A DNA stretch of 21,062 nucleotides from an uncultured Clostridia bacterium (lineage in GTDB: Bacteria > Bacillota > Clostridia > TANB77 > CAG-508): positions 1 to 21,062 of the forward strand of contig CAKPHD010000030.1 in the NCBI GenBank assembly GCA_934155625.1. The letters run 5' to 3'. Shown here in pieces: positions 1 through 6,851 of the stretch. Under the pieces are notes generated by a model, which was not told the DNA's origin, searched no databases, and was given only the letters and a program-made list of their open reading frames with translations. Position 1 is the first letter of the stretch. Every line of letters starts with the position of its first letter. The translations under genes were made by a program, and so were the position numbers.

Positions 1-343
1 TTTATGGAATATAACAAATGCAAATTCGAAATATGCTATAATAGATACTAATACTGACGAATTAGGAAATTGGACAAATGGAGCATATGGACAAAAGAGT
101 AAAAATGCAGAGATATTATTATCAACAGGAGCAAGTGATACATTTAGTAAACAAGGAATATATGATTTGGCAGGAAATGTATGGGAGTGGACACTAGAAA
201 AAACTTATAATTCAAGCAATCCTTGTGATTATCGAGGAGGCGATTTTGGCAGCTTTGGCAGTTATAATCAGGCAGCCAGCCTTACTATCGACGGTACGAC
301 CTATTTCCTCTACGACCTAGGTTTTCGTGTAGTACTTTATTAA
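1..343 (+). CDS. FGE/SUMF1-fold protein, 3' end; likely DGR target protein (partial)
   Basis: This is the C-terminal 113 residues of a gene that begins outside the window; the reading frame starts at base 2 and ends with TAA at 341-343. The motif GIYDLAGNVWEWT followed by RGG and a final LGFRVVLY is the hallmark C-terminus of the formylglycine-generating-enzyme / C-type-lectin fold family. In gut Firmicutes this fold is often used as a DGR-diversified ligand-binding protein rather than as a true sulfatase-activating enzyme. The catalytic cysteines of real FGE lie in a region that can only partly be seen here, so enzymatic activity cannot be judged. The last ~33 codons differ sharply from the rest in base composition (see the variable repeat entry). 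An IS element begins 67 bp after the stop. Family assignment is firm; the role as a variable surface or ligand-binding protein is inference. Confidence 0.8.
   Translation, partial: LWNITNANSKYAIIDTNTDELGNWTNGAYGQKSKNAEILLSTGASDTFSKQGIYDLAGNVWEWTLEKTYNSSNPCDYRGGDFGSFGSYNQAASLTIDGTTYFLYDLGFRVVLY
233..343 (+). repeat. Putative DGR variable repeat (VR) at the 3' end of the FGE-fold gene
   Basis: From the RGG codons to the stop, the sequence switches from A-ended codons to pyrimidine-ended ones: 22 of the 25 codons at 242-316 end in C or T. This is the footprint expected if a template repeat rich in AAC/AAT codons had been copied with adenine-specific mutagenesis, leaving Asp, Phe, Gly, Ser, Tyr, Leu, Ile and Asn codons (all NNY). 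The invariant-looking tail (GGT TTT CGT then VVLY) fits the conserved 3' end next to the homing initiation site. The template repeat and reverse transcriptase are not in this window, so the call rests on pattern alone. Confidence 0.65.
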
Positions 344-485
344 TTGTAGCTCTGAGTCCTGTGTAGCGAAAAACTAGAATGAGCTCAAACAAAGAATTAA
401 ATATAAAAAACTGATATCCGGACACAATTGCTGAAAAGCAGGAAACAAGCGGATTTGATAGTAAAAAAATCCGGGACATATAATA

Positions 486-525
486 GAAAAAACGTGAAAT
501 TTTTATAAAATTTTCACGTTTTTTC
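486..525. terminator. Strong AT-rich hairpin inside the IS left end
   Basis: A 14-bp perfect stem (GAAAAAACGTGAAA at 486-499, complement at 512-525) ends in a run of T on both strands. It lies downstream of the minus-strand transposase remnant and could terminate transcription in both directions, shielding the element from outside transcription, including that of the FGE-fold gene. Confidence 0.55.
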
Positions 526-545
526 AATTCCAAGCATGACGAAAA

Positions 546-564
546 GGAGATAGGCAAAATCTCC
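546..564 (-). terminator. Short hairpin after the transposase stop
   Basis: The arms GGAGAT and ATCTCC (546-551 and 559-564) are followed on the minus strand by TTTTC. The hairpin lies 22 bp past the transposase stop codon. It is a likely weak intrinsic terminator of the transposase transcript, backed up by the larger hairpin at 486-525. Confidence 0.4.
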
Positions 565-585
565 TAAAAACTGGTAAACGAATTT

Positions 586-1402
586 CTAGATGTCGTAGAG
601 GACGAAATTAAATTTTAAAGTAAAGTTTACATAGTTGTAATAGCACAAATTGAAAATAGTAAGCCCAAGATTGAAAATAGAATAATGCCTAGTAGGCTTT
701 TTACCTTTACGCTGATGAACATCACGAACTTTGATATGATACCCTTTTTTATTTCTAGTATAGTCAGAACCAATAATAGAAAGCCAAGTAAGAGCAACAC
801 ACATAATAGTGAATAGTGAGATGAAATGTTCAATAAGCTTGGTATTAGTGGATTCGAGTTTAAAAACATTAGATTTTTGAGATTTAAAAATACATTCAAT
901 AGAGCCAAAACGATAGGAGTAATTTTTAGTAGCATAAAAAGTATTGTCATTAGTAACTAAGTACCAGATGTCATCTGGATGATTAGAGTAAGTAGGAACA
1001 ACAATATTAGTTTTAAATAAACTGCGAGTAAAAAAGACATCTTTAAGAACTTTAGAATGTTGAGCAACAGGCTTGATATCTCTAAGGTGTTGAGTAATGA
1101 ATTTGCCTCTAGAATTATAAAAAGAAAAAGTAAAAAATGATTTAGCACGGATGTAGAAAAAGCAACCGAAGAGATTGAATGTGAGATAGAATTTTAATAT
1201 GAGGGAACCATCTATCGGCAAGGAAAATAACGTGATATTGATTAGGAGGGAAAAGATTAGAACAGAAGAAACTCCTAAAGCGACGTTCAATAGACTCAAG
1301 ATGAATAAGAGAAAAATCATCTTTTAATTTGCGAAAAAAATCAGAGGTGACAACGGATTCAGCAACAATCATACCAATAATAGCATAACATAGAGATTTA
1401 AT
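586..1402 (-). pseudogene. IS4-family transposase, frameshifted and internally deleted
   Basis: Two minus-strand frames together form one broken transposase. The upstream frame (about 1420 down to ~1200) reads MIVAESVVTSDFFRKLKDDF and continues to LADRWFP, which matches the DRxF segment around a catalytic Asp of DDE transposases. The sense then jumps by one base, near 1195-1215, into the frame ending at 586. That frame carries the C-terminal half, with WYLVTN, YSYRFGSIE and FKSQKSN corresponding to the Y-(2)-R-(3)-E-(6)-K signature of IS4 transposases. The segment expected between the N-terminal region and LADRWF, which should hold the first catalytic Asp, is too short and appears deleted. 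The remnant is thus non-functional. There is no good start codon with a ribosome binding site. Confidence 0.75.
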
Positions 1403-1519
1403 AAGAAAGGTAAAGACTTAGACAAGTAATATGTCTAGGTTTTTATTTTTAAAAAAGTGTCCGGATATCAGTCGCTTACTTTGTATTTGATTATTATATG
1501 AAAAATTTTGTTAAAAATA

Positions 1520-1548
1520 TTTACAGTTACTCGTAAAAATGATAAAAT
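1520..1548 (+). promoter_or_regulatory. Promoter of the abiE operon
   Basis: TTTACA at 1520-1525 and TAAAAT at 1543-1548 are separated by exactly 17 bases, matching a sigma-A type promoter. An AGGAG ribosome binding site follows at about 1564, ahead of the ATG at 1580. An inverted repeat overlaps the -10 box (separate entry). Confidence 0.65.
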
Positions 1549-1555
1549 ATACGAG
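1530..1555. promoter_or_regulatory. Inverted repeat over the abiE -10 box, candidate autoregulatory operator
   Basis: CTCGTA at 1530-1535 and TACGAG at 1550-1555 form a 6-bp dyad with 14 bases between, centred on the -10 hexamer. Known AbiEi antitoxins repress their own operon by binding inverted repeats at the promoter, so this is a natural candidate site. The assignment is inferred from position and symmetry. Confidence 0.4.
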
Positions 1556-1579
1556 AAAAAGTAAGGAGATGTATAAAAT

Positions 1580-2158
1580 ATGGAAATTAAGGAATTGAAA
1601 AAATTTTTAAAAAATAGTAATGGATATATAACTACAAAAGAAATTGAAAGCATTGGTATTTCTAAAACTTTAATACCGGAACTTATAAATCAAAAAATAT
1701 TGAGAAAAGTAGCTTACGGTATTTATATAGATAATAATTTAATAGAAGATGAATTTTATATTCTTCAAAAAAGATTCTCTAATATTGTATTTTCATACAA
1801 TACAGCTTGTTATTTGATGAATTTAAGTGATAGAGCACCATATAAAATAGATGTAACAACAATAAATCATAATAATATTAATGAAAACTTAAATATATAT
1901 TATGTTTCAAAAGAAAAATTTAATATTGGAATTACTGAAATAGAAAGTCCTTATAGTAATCATATAAAGATATATAATGCAGAGCGCTGTATTTGTGATT
2001 TACTAAAAAATCCAAATGCAGTTGATTTAGAACTGTATAATAAAATAATAAAAAACTATTTTAAACAAAAAAACAAAGATTTAACAACATTAGAAGAATA
2101 TTCGAAAATATTTAATGTTCATAAAAAATTTGAAAATATAATGGAGGTTCTAATTTAA
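1580..2158 (+). CDS. abiEi: AbiEi-family type IV antitoxin / transcriptional regulator
   Basis: The 192-residue protein opens with a winged-helix-like DNA-binding region (about residues 1-60: KELKKFLKNSNGYITTKEIE, then the GIYIDNN turn). The antitoxin domain follows, with the characteristic late segment IKIYNAERCICDLL (about residues 134-147). AbiEi proteins neutralise their partner AbiEii without direct binding (type IV antitoxin) and repress the shared promoter. The start at 1580 is preceded by AAGGAG at good spacing. The stop TAA overlaps the ATG of the next gene by one base (TAATG), so the two are translationally coupled. The pair lies between two copies of an IS right end, suggesting acquisition by transfer. 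Low sequence complexity and high A/T content agree with an accessory gene. The family call is confident; toxin neutralisation here is inferred. Confidence 0.85.
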   Translation: MEIKELKKFLKNSNGYITTKEIESIGISKTLIPELINQKILRKVAYGIYIDNNLIEDEFYILQKRFSNIVFSYNTACYLMNLSDRAPYKIDVTTINHNNINENLNIYYVSKEKFNIGITEIESPYSNHIKIYNAERCICDLLKNPNAVDLELYNKIIKNYFKQKNKDLTTLEEYSKIFNVHKKFENIMEVLI

Positions 2159-3012
2159 TGGTAAACTATAACGAATTATTCGAAAAATCAAAAGAAATAG
2201 CAAGTAAATCGGGACTAACACAACTTGAACTATATCAAAGATTTATGTTTGAAAGAATATTAGAAAGAATATCTGTATCACAATATTGTAACAATTTTAT
2301 TTTGAAAGGAGGGTTGCTTCTTTCGGCTATGCTTGGAATTGAAAGTCGAAGTACAAGAGATATGGATGTTTCGATAAAAGGAATAGATGTTGCTAAAGAA
2401 AAAATGCTAGAGGTTCTTAATGAAATTTTAGCAATAGATGTTAATGATAAAGTTAAATTTGAAATTGTTAATATTAGTGATATTAGAGAAGATGATGAAT
2501 ATGGTGGAAATAAGTATCATTTAGTTGGGAAACTTGAAAATTTAAAAGTTGCTTTAGAAATTGATATTTCTACAGGTGATGAAATAACTCCAAGAGAATT
2601 GAATTATGAATACAATTCTTTATTTGAAGACAAAAAAATCTATATTGATTCTTATAATATAGAAACTATTCTAGCAGAAAAGATAGAAACAATTTTAAGA
2701 AGAGGAAAATATAATGCAAGAATGAAAGACTATTATGATATATATTTCTTTTTAAGTAAATTAAATGATGATATTAATGTAGATATTTTTAGACAAGCAT
2801 TAGAGAATACAGTTCTGCAGAGAGAATCTTCTGAATATTTAAAAGATTATAATAAAATATTAGATGAACTTTTAATAAATGATAGAATACATAAAAATTG
2901 GAATAATTATAGTAATAAAACTAAATATGCTAAAAACATAGATTTTAATGATATTGTAAGTTTGTTAATTGAGTTTTTGAATGATAATGTAAAATTATTG
3001 ATGGTTACATAA
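2158..3012 (+). CDS. abiEii: AbiEii/AbiGii-type toxin, nucleotidyltransferase-like
   Basis: This 284-residue protein has the DNA polymerase beta-like nucleotidyltransferase signature of AbiEii toxins: FILKGGLLLSAM with K50-G51-G52, then TRDMDV giving the metal-binding D68 and D70. A later acidic strand (ALEIDIS) follows, and then the conserved ILAEKIETILRRG and ARMKDYYDIYF motifs. Characterised members are bacteriostatic and use nucleotides to modify tRNA or related RNA; the exact substrate cannot be read from this sequence. All visible key residues are intact, so the toxin is probably functional. It starts within the stop codon of abiEi and should be expressed only with it. The role is either phage abortive infection or stabilisation of the mobile segment. 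No clear terminator follows. Confidence 0.88.
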   Translation: MVNYNELFEKSKEIASKSGLTQLELYQRFMFERILERISVSQYCNNFILKGGLLLSAMLGIESRSTRDMDVSIKGIDVAKEKMLEVLNEILAIDVNDKVKFEIVNISDIREDDEYGGNKYHLVGKLENLKVALEIDISTGDEITPRELNYEYNSLFEDKKIYIDSYNIETILAEKIETILRRGKYNARMKDYYDIYFFLSKLNDDINVDIFRQALENTVLQRESSEYLKDYNKILDELLINDRIHKNWNNYSNKTKYAKNIDFNDIVSLLIEFLNDNVKLLMVT

Positions 3013-3150
3013 AATCAACATAATGTTACTAATGCGGTATAATAAGATAGATTAAGCAATAGTTTAGTGTAAATAAACAAAAGGAGGATTTCTTTGTAAA
3101 CCAATAATTATATAGGAAGGAATGTTTTTTCAATATATAGAGAGAACGAA
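3013..3150 (+). other. Intergenic stretch after the abiE operon
   Basis: There is no convincing gene here. A good ribosome-binding-like AGGAGG near 3082 is followed almost at once by TTG TAA, and an AAGGAATG near 3118 opens only a ~16-codon frame. These may be relics of a deleted gene. The stretch ends exactly where the second IS-end copy begins. Confidence 0.4.
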
Positions 3151-3222
3151 AATAAGAAAGGTAAAGACTTAGACAAGTAATATGTCTAGGTTTTTATTTT
3201 TAAAAAAGTGTCCGGATATCAG
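3151..3222 (-). mobile_element. Solo copy of the IS right end (72 bp)
   Basis: Bases 3151-3222 are identical to 1400-1471, the right end of the upstream IS, including its 15-bp terminal repeat GTGTCCGGATATCAG at 3208-3222, and lie in the same orientation. Identity stops abruptly at both sides. This is either what is left of a second insertion or the true outer end of a larger element that carries the AbiE genes. Confidence 0.88.
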
Positions 3223-3274
3223 ATAGACTGATAGTAATTGGGTTAATTTTATTTCAAAAACAAGCCCAAAATCA

Positions 3275-3303
3275 TTGACAAAAAACAACATAAAAATTAT
3301 AAT
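3275..3303 (+). promoter_or_regulatory. Consensus promoter of pflBA
   Basis: TTGACA at 3275-3280, a 17-base spacer and TATAAT at 3298-3303 form a perfect sigma-A consensus, 65 bp ahead of the pflB start. It begins only 53 bp beyond the IS-end copy. A promoter this strong suits an abundant fermentation enzyme. Confidence 0.85.
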
Positions 3304-3367
3304 ACAAAATGGTGAAAAATGATAAAAAGCAACAAGATTGGTAATAATAAAAATGGAGGTAATGAAT

Positions 3368-5605
3368 ATGGAATTTGAACAATGGAATGGTTTTAACAAA
3401 GGGGAATGGAAAAGACAAATAGATGTAAGAAGTTTCATACAAAAAAATTACACACCATATGTTGGAGATGCAAGCTTCTTAACAGGAACAACAGAAAAAA
3501 CAAAAAAATTATGGGACGAAGTATTAGAATTATACAAAAAAGAGCATGATGCACAAGGTGGAGTGTTAGATATAGACACAAAAACAATATCAACAGTATC
3601 AGCACATGAAGCTGGATATATAGACAAAGATTTAGAAGAAATAGTAGGTCTACAAACAGATGCACCACTAAAAAGAGCAATAATGCCATTTGGAGGAATC
3701 AGAATAGTAGAAAAATCATGCGAAGCATATGGAAGAGAAGTTGATCCAGAGACAGACAGAATTTTCCATACAGCAAGAAAAACACACAATGATGGAGTAT
3801 TTGATGTATACACACCAGACATCAGAGCTGCAAGAAGTTCACACTTAATAACAGGACTTCCAGATGGATATGGAAGAGGAAGAATTATAGGAGATTACAG
3901 AAGAGTTGCACTATATGGTGTAGATGCATTAATAGCAGAGAAAAAAGAAGAATTAGAAATATTAAATGTAGATGACTTTACAGAAAAAGTAATAAGAGAA
4001 AGAGAAGAAATATCAGAACAAATAAAAGCACTTAACCAATTAAAAGTAATGGCAGAAAAATATGGATATGACATCTCTAGACCAGCAGGAAATGCAAAAG
4101 AAGCAATCCAATGGTTATACTTTGGATACTTAGGCTCAGTAAAAGACCAAAATGGTGCTGCAATGAGCATTGGTAGAACATCAACATTCTTAGATATATA
4201 TATAGAAAGAGACTTAAAAAACGGAACATTAACAGAAGAAACAGCACAAGAATTAATGGACCACTTTATAATGAAATTAAGATTAGTAAGATTTTTAAGA
4301 ACACCAGAATACAATGAACTATTCAGTGGAGACCCAGTATGGGTAACAGAAAGCATTGGTGGAATGGGAATTGATGGTAGAACATTAGTTACTAAAAACT
4401 CATTCAGAGTATTACACTCATTAGAAAATTTAGGACCAGCACCAGAACCAAACCTAACAGTATTGTGGTCAACAAGACTACCAGAAGGATTCAAGAGATA
4501 TACAGCAAACTTATCAATAAAAACATCATCAATCCAATACGAAAATGATGATGTAATGAGAGCAACATTAGGAGATGACTATGGAATAGCATGTTGTGTA
4601 TCACCTATGAAAATAGGAAAACAAATGCAATTCTTCGGCGCAAGAGCAAACTTAGCAAAAACATTATTATATGCAATCAACGGAGGAAAAGACGAAAAAA
4701 CTGGAAAACAAGTTACGCCAAAATTTGAACCAATCACATCAGAATATTTAAACTATGACGAAGTTATAGAAAAATTTGATCAAATGATGGATTATGTTGC
4801 AAAAATATATATAAAAGCATTAAATGCAATACATTACATGCATGACAAATACTCATATGAAGCAATAGAAATGGCTTTACATGACAAAGATGTAATTAGA
4901 ACAATGGCATGTGGAGTTGCTGGATTATCAGTAGTTGCAGACTCGCTTTCAGCAATAAAATATGCAAAAGTAAAAGTAATCAGAGATGAAACAGGATTAG
5001 CAGTAGATTATCAAATAGAAGGAGAATATCCTCAATTTGGTAATGATGATGACAGAGTAGATACAATAGCAGTTGAAGTTGTTAGAAGATTCTTAAACAA
5101 ATTAAAGAAACATCCAACATATAGAGATTCAAAACACACATTATCAATATTAACAATCACATCAAATGTTGTATATGGAAAAGCAACAGGAAATACACCA
5201 GATGGAAGACGTGCTGGAGCACCATTCGGACCTGGAGCAAACCCATTACATGGTAGAGATGTAAATGGAGCATTAGCAGTAATGAACTCAATTGCAAAAT
5301 TACCATTTGAAGATTCAGAAGATGGAATTTCATTTACGTTTGCTATCACACCAGCAACATTAGGACAAGATGAAGAGACAAAAGTAAATAACTTGGTAAG
5401 TATGCTAGATGGATATTTTGCACAAACAGGACATCACATAAATGTAAACGTATTTGATAGAGCATTATTAGAAGACGCTATGGAACATCCAGAAAAATAT
5501 CCTCAACTTACAATTAGAGTTTCAGGATATGCAGTTCACTTTACAAAATTAACAAGAGAGCAACAATTAGATGTTATTAATAGAACAATTCATGAGAGGA
5601 TATAA
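3368..5605 (+). CDS. pflB: Formate C-acetyltransferase (pyruvate formate-lyase)
   Basis: The enzyme converts pyruvate and CoA to acetyl-CoA and formate during anaerobic fermentation, in the cytosol. At 745 residues it is close to the ~760 of characterised enzymes. The paired active-site cysteines are in GIACCVSPMK (C409-C410). The glycyl-radical loop is RVSGYAVHF, with the radical Gly at about residue 720, near the C-terminus as usual. In-frame ATGs exist at 3338, 3353 and 3362. I chose 3368 because GGAGGT at 3355-3360 lies 7 bases before it, and because it gives the usual N-terminus MEFEQWNGF. The gene overlaps pflA by one base (TAATG), so enzyme and activase are coupled. Codon use is strongly biased to A-ended codons, consistent with high expression. 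The radical is oxygen-sensitive, implying an anaerobic lifestyle. Confidence 0.97.
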   Translation: MEFEQWNGFNKGEWKRQIDVRSFIQKNYTPYVGDASFLTGTTEKTKKLWDEVLELYKKEHDAQGGVLDIDTKTISTVSAHEAGYIDKDLEEIVGLQTDAPLKRAIMPFGGIRIVEKSCEAYGREVDPETDRIFHTARKTHNDGVFDVYTPDIRAARSSHLITGLPDGYGRGRIIGDYRRVALYGVDALIAEKKEELEILNVDDFTEKVIREREEISEQIKALNQLKVMAEKYGYDISRPAGNAKEAIQWLYFGYLGSVKDQNGAAMSIGRTSTFLDIYIERDLKNGTLTEETAQELMDHFIMKLRLVRFLRTPEYNELFSGDPVWVTESIGGMGIDGRTLVTKNSFRVLHSLENLGPAPEPNLTVLWSTRLPEGFKRYTANLSIKTSSIQYENDDVMRATLGDDYGIACCVSPMKIGKQMQFFGARANLAKTLLYAINGGKDEKTGKQVTPKFEPITSEYLNYDEVIEKFDQMMDYVAKIYIKALNAIHYMHDKYSYEAIEMALHDKDVIRTMACGVAGLSVVADSLSAIKYAKVKVIRDETGLAVDYQIEGEYPQFGNDDDRVDTIAVEVVRRFLNKLKKHPTYRDSKHTLSILTITSNVVYGKATGNTPDGRRAGAPFGPGANPLHGRDVNGALAVMNSIAKLPFEDSEDGISFTFAITPATLGQDEETKVNNLVSMLDGYFAQTGHHINVNVFDRALLEDAMEHPEKYPQLTIRVSGYAVHFTKLTREQQLDVINRTIHERI

Positions 5606-6333
5606 TGGAAAAAGATTTAAGATATTATGCAAAAGTACATTCAATAGAAAGCTTTGGGACAGTTGATGGACCAGGAATAAGATTTGTATTATTTTTGCAA
5701 GGATGTCATCTACAATGTAAATATTGCCATAATAGAGATACATGGGATATGAATGGTGGAGAATATAAATCAGTAGATGAAATAATAGAAAAAATAAATA
5801 GATACAAAAATTATATAATACCATCAGGTGGAGGAGTAACAGTAACAGGAGGAGAGCCACTATTACAATACAATTTTGTATTAGAATTATTTAAAAGATT
5901 AGAAGAAGAAGGTATATCTACCTGTATAGATACTTCTGGCATAGTTGGGCTAACAGACGGAATAAAAGAAACTTTAAAATATACAGACCTAGTATTATTA
6001 GATATTAAACACATTGACGAAGAAAAGTGCAAAGACCTTGTCGGATTTTCAAACAAAAGAGAATTAGAATTTGCAAAATACTTAAGCGACAATAATATCA
6101 AAATGTGGATAAGACAAGTCTTAGTGCCAGGTTATACAGATAATGAAGCAGATTTAATTCAACTTGGAGAATTTATCAAAACATTAAAGACCGTAGAAAA
6201 AGTTCAAATATTGCCATACCATAGTATGGGAAAATATAAATGGAAAAATCTTGGATTAGAATATCCATTAGAAGGTGTGCGAGATGCAAACCAAGATGAT
6301 GTTGATAGAGCAAAGAAAATTTTGGAAGTATAG
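5605..6333 (+). CDS. pflA: Pyruvate formate-lyase activating enzyme (radical SAM)
   Basis: This 242-residue radical SAM enzyme installs the glycyl radical on PflB. The CxxxCxxC cluster motif is present as GCHLQCKYC (C34, C38, C41), coordinating the 4Fe-4S cluster that cleaves S-adenosylmethionine. It is preceded by the family-typical FGTVDGPGIRFVLFLQG. TGGEPLLQ supplies the SAM-binding GGEP motif, and the late LPYHSMGKYKW segment is typical of PFL activases. Its start codon overlaps the pflB stop, and the ribosome binding sequence (GAGAGGA) lies inside the pflB end. There is no terminator directly after it; a new promoter begins within a few bases. Confidence 0.96.
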   Translation: MEKDLRYYAKVHSIESFGTVDGPGIRFVLFLQGCHLQCKYCHNRDTWDMNGGEYKSVDEIIEKINRYKNYIIPSGGGVTVTGGEPLLQYNFVLELFKRLEEEGISTCIDTSGIVGLTDGIKETLKYTDLVLLDIKHIDEEKCKDLVGFSNKRELEFAKYLSDNNIKMWIRQVLVPGYTDNEADLIQLGEFIKTLKTVEKVQILPYHSMGKYKWKNLGLEYPLEGVRDANQDDVDRAKKILEV

Positions 6334-6335
6334 TA

Positions 6336-6364
6336 TTTACAATTGTGCTTATTTAGTGTATAAT
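6336..6364 (+). promoter_or_regulatory. Promoter of the small gene after pflA
   Basis: TTTACA at 6336-6341 and TATAAT at 6359-6364 are exactly 17 bases apart, starting 3 bp beyond the pflA stop. The small gene therefore has its own transcription start. Confidence 0.75.
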
Positions 6365-6421
6365 ATAAGTTAGCTTTTAGCTTAAATAACTATTAAATTA
6401 TACATTATGGAGGTAACAATT

Positions 6422-6625
6422 ATGATGGGAGAAAGAACAACAAGAATGGAATCACATTATGAAGCAATTGAAGATTTGTTGAGTTCTGACAAAGAACAGA
6501 TCAATCGGATATTGTATAGCCGTGAGATAAGAGTATTAAGAAGAAGATTCCCAAAAGTCAAGATAGAGGAAAAATCCTTATATTCAGACAAACTTTATAA
6601 CTGTGTAATCAAAAAAATCAAATAA
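6422..6625 (+). CDS. Small basic protein of unknown function (67 aa)
   Basis: I do not recognise this family. The product is about 67 residues from ATG 6422, chosen because GGAGGT at 6409-6414 stands 7 bases upstream; an ATG at 6425 is nearly as good. The N-terminal half is acidic and helical (ESHYEAIEDLLSSDKEQINR). The C-terminal half is strongly basic (REIRVLRRRFPKVKIEEK and a final KKIK), which might suit nucleic-acid binding. It has no signal peptide, membrane segment or cysteine pair. A near-consensus promoter and an intrinsic terminator frame it as a monocistronic unit, which supports its being a real gene. Any link to pyruvate formate-lyase would be guesswork. Confidence 0.75.
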   Translation: MMGERTTRMESHYEAIEDLLSSDKEQINRILYSREIRVLRRRFPKVKIEEKSLYSDKLYNCVIKKIK

Positions 6626-6635
6626 TAGTTAAACC

Positions 6636-6666
6636 AAAGGAACTGCAATGCAGTTCCTTTTCTTTC
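6636..6666 (+). terminator. Intrinsic terminator after the small gene
   Basis: A perfect 11-12 bp stem (AAAGGAACTGC paired with GCAGTTCCTTT) with a minimal loop is followed by TTCTTT. It lies 10 bases past the stop codon and separates the pfl region from the pyrH operon. Confidence 0.85.
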
Positions 6667-6791
6667 AAGTATTTTCAATATGGAGATTGCGACATCAAGG
6701 TATAAAAAAATATATTAGCCAATTTCTGCATTAAATAGTAACAGCAAATTAAGAAAATTTTAAGAAAATACTACTAATTTTAAAAAAAGTA

Positions 6792-6800
6792 TGATAGAAT
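6792..6800 (+). promoter_or_regulatory. Possible extended -10 promoter of the pyrH operon
   Basis: TG-A-TAGAAT (6792-6800) matches an extended -10 element 51 bp before pyrH, and there is no good -35 at 17 bases. A promoter is expected here because a strong terminator lies upstream at 6636-6666. Confidence 0.4.
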
Positions 6801-6851
6801 AGCAACGGTGATAAGGAATAAAAAATATTCCAAAGAAAGGATTGATTCAAA

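Larger units (their letters stand above)
411..1471 (-). mobile_element. Decayed IS4-like insertion sequence, 1061 bp
   Basis: The ends are perfect 15-bp terminal inverted repeats: CTGATATCCGGACAC at 411-425 and GTGTCCGGATATCAG at 1457-1471. Inside, on the minus strand, are the remains of one IS4-type DDE transposase. No target-site duplication is visible: the left flank is ATATAAAAAA and the right flank is TCGCTTACTT. This suggests that the ends were rearranged after insertion. The right 72 bp (1400-1471) recur unchanged at 3151-3222. The element sits just downstream of the putative DGR variable repeat. It is probably immobile unless helped in trans by an intact relative. Confidence 0.85.

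Noticed and set aside
285..557. Minus-strand open frame of 90 codons across the variable repeat and IS boundary
   Set aside because: It is antisense to the FGE-fold gene, spans the IS junction, has no ribosome binding site and shows no recognisable family.
411..3222. Target-site duplication for the IS or for the larger IS-AbiE unit
   Set aside because: The left flank (ATATAAAAAA) matches neither the sequence after 1471 nor the sequence after 3222.
3895..4494. Long minus-strand open frame (199 codons) inside pflB
   Set aside because: It mirrors the strongly biased codons of pflB and has no family features; the plus-strand gene is unambiguous.
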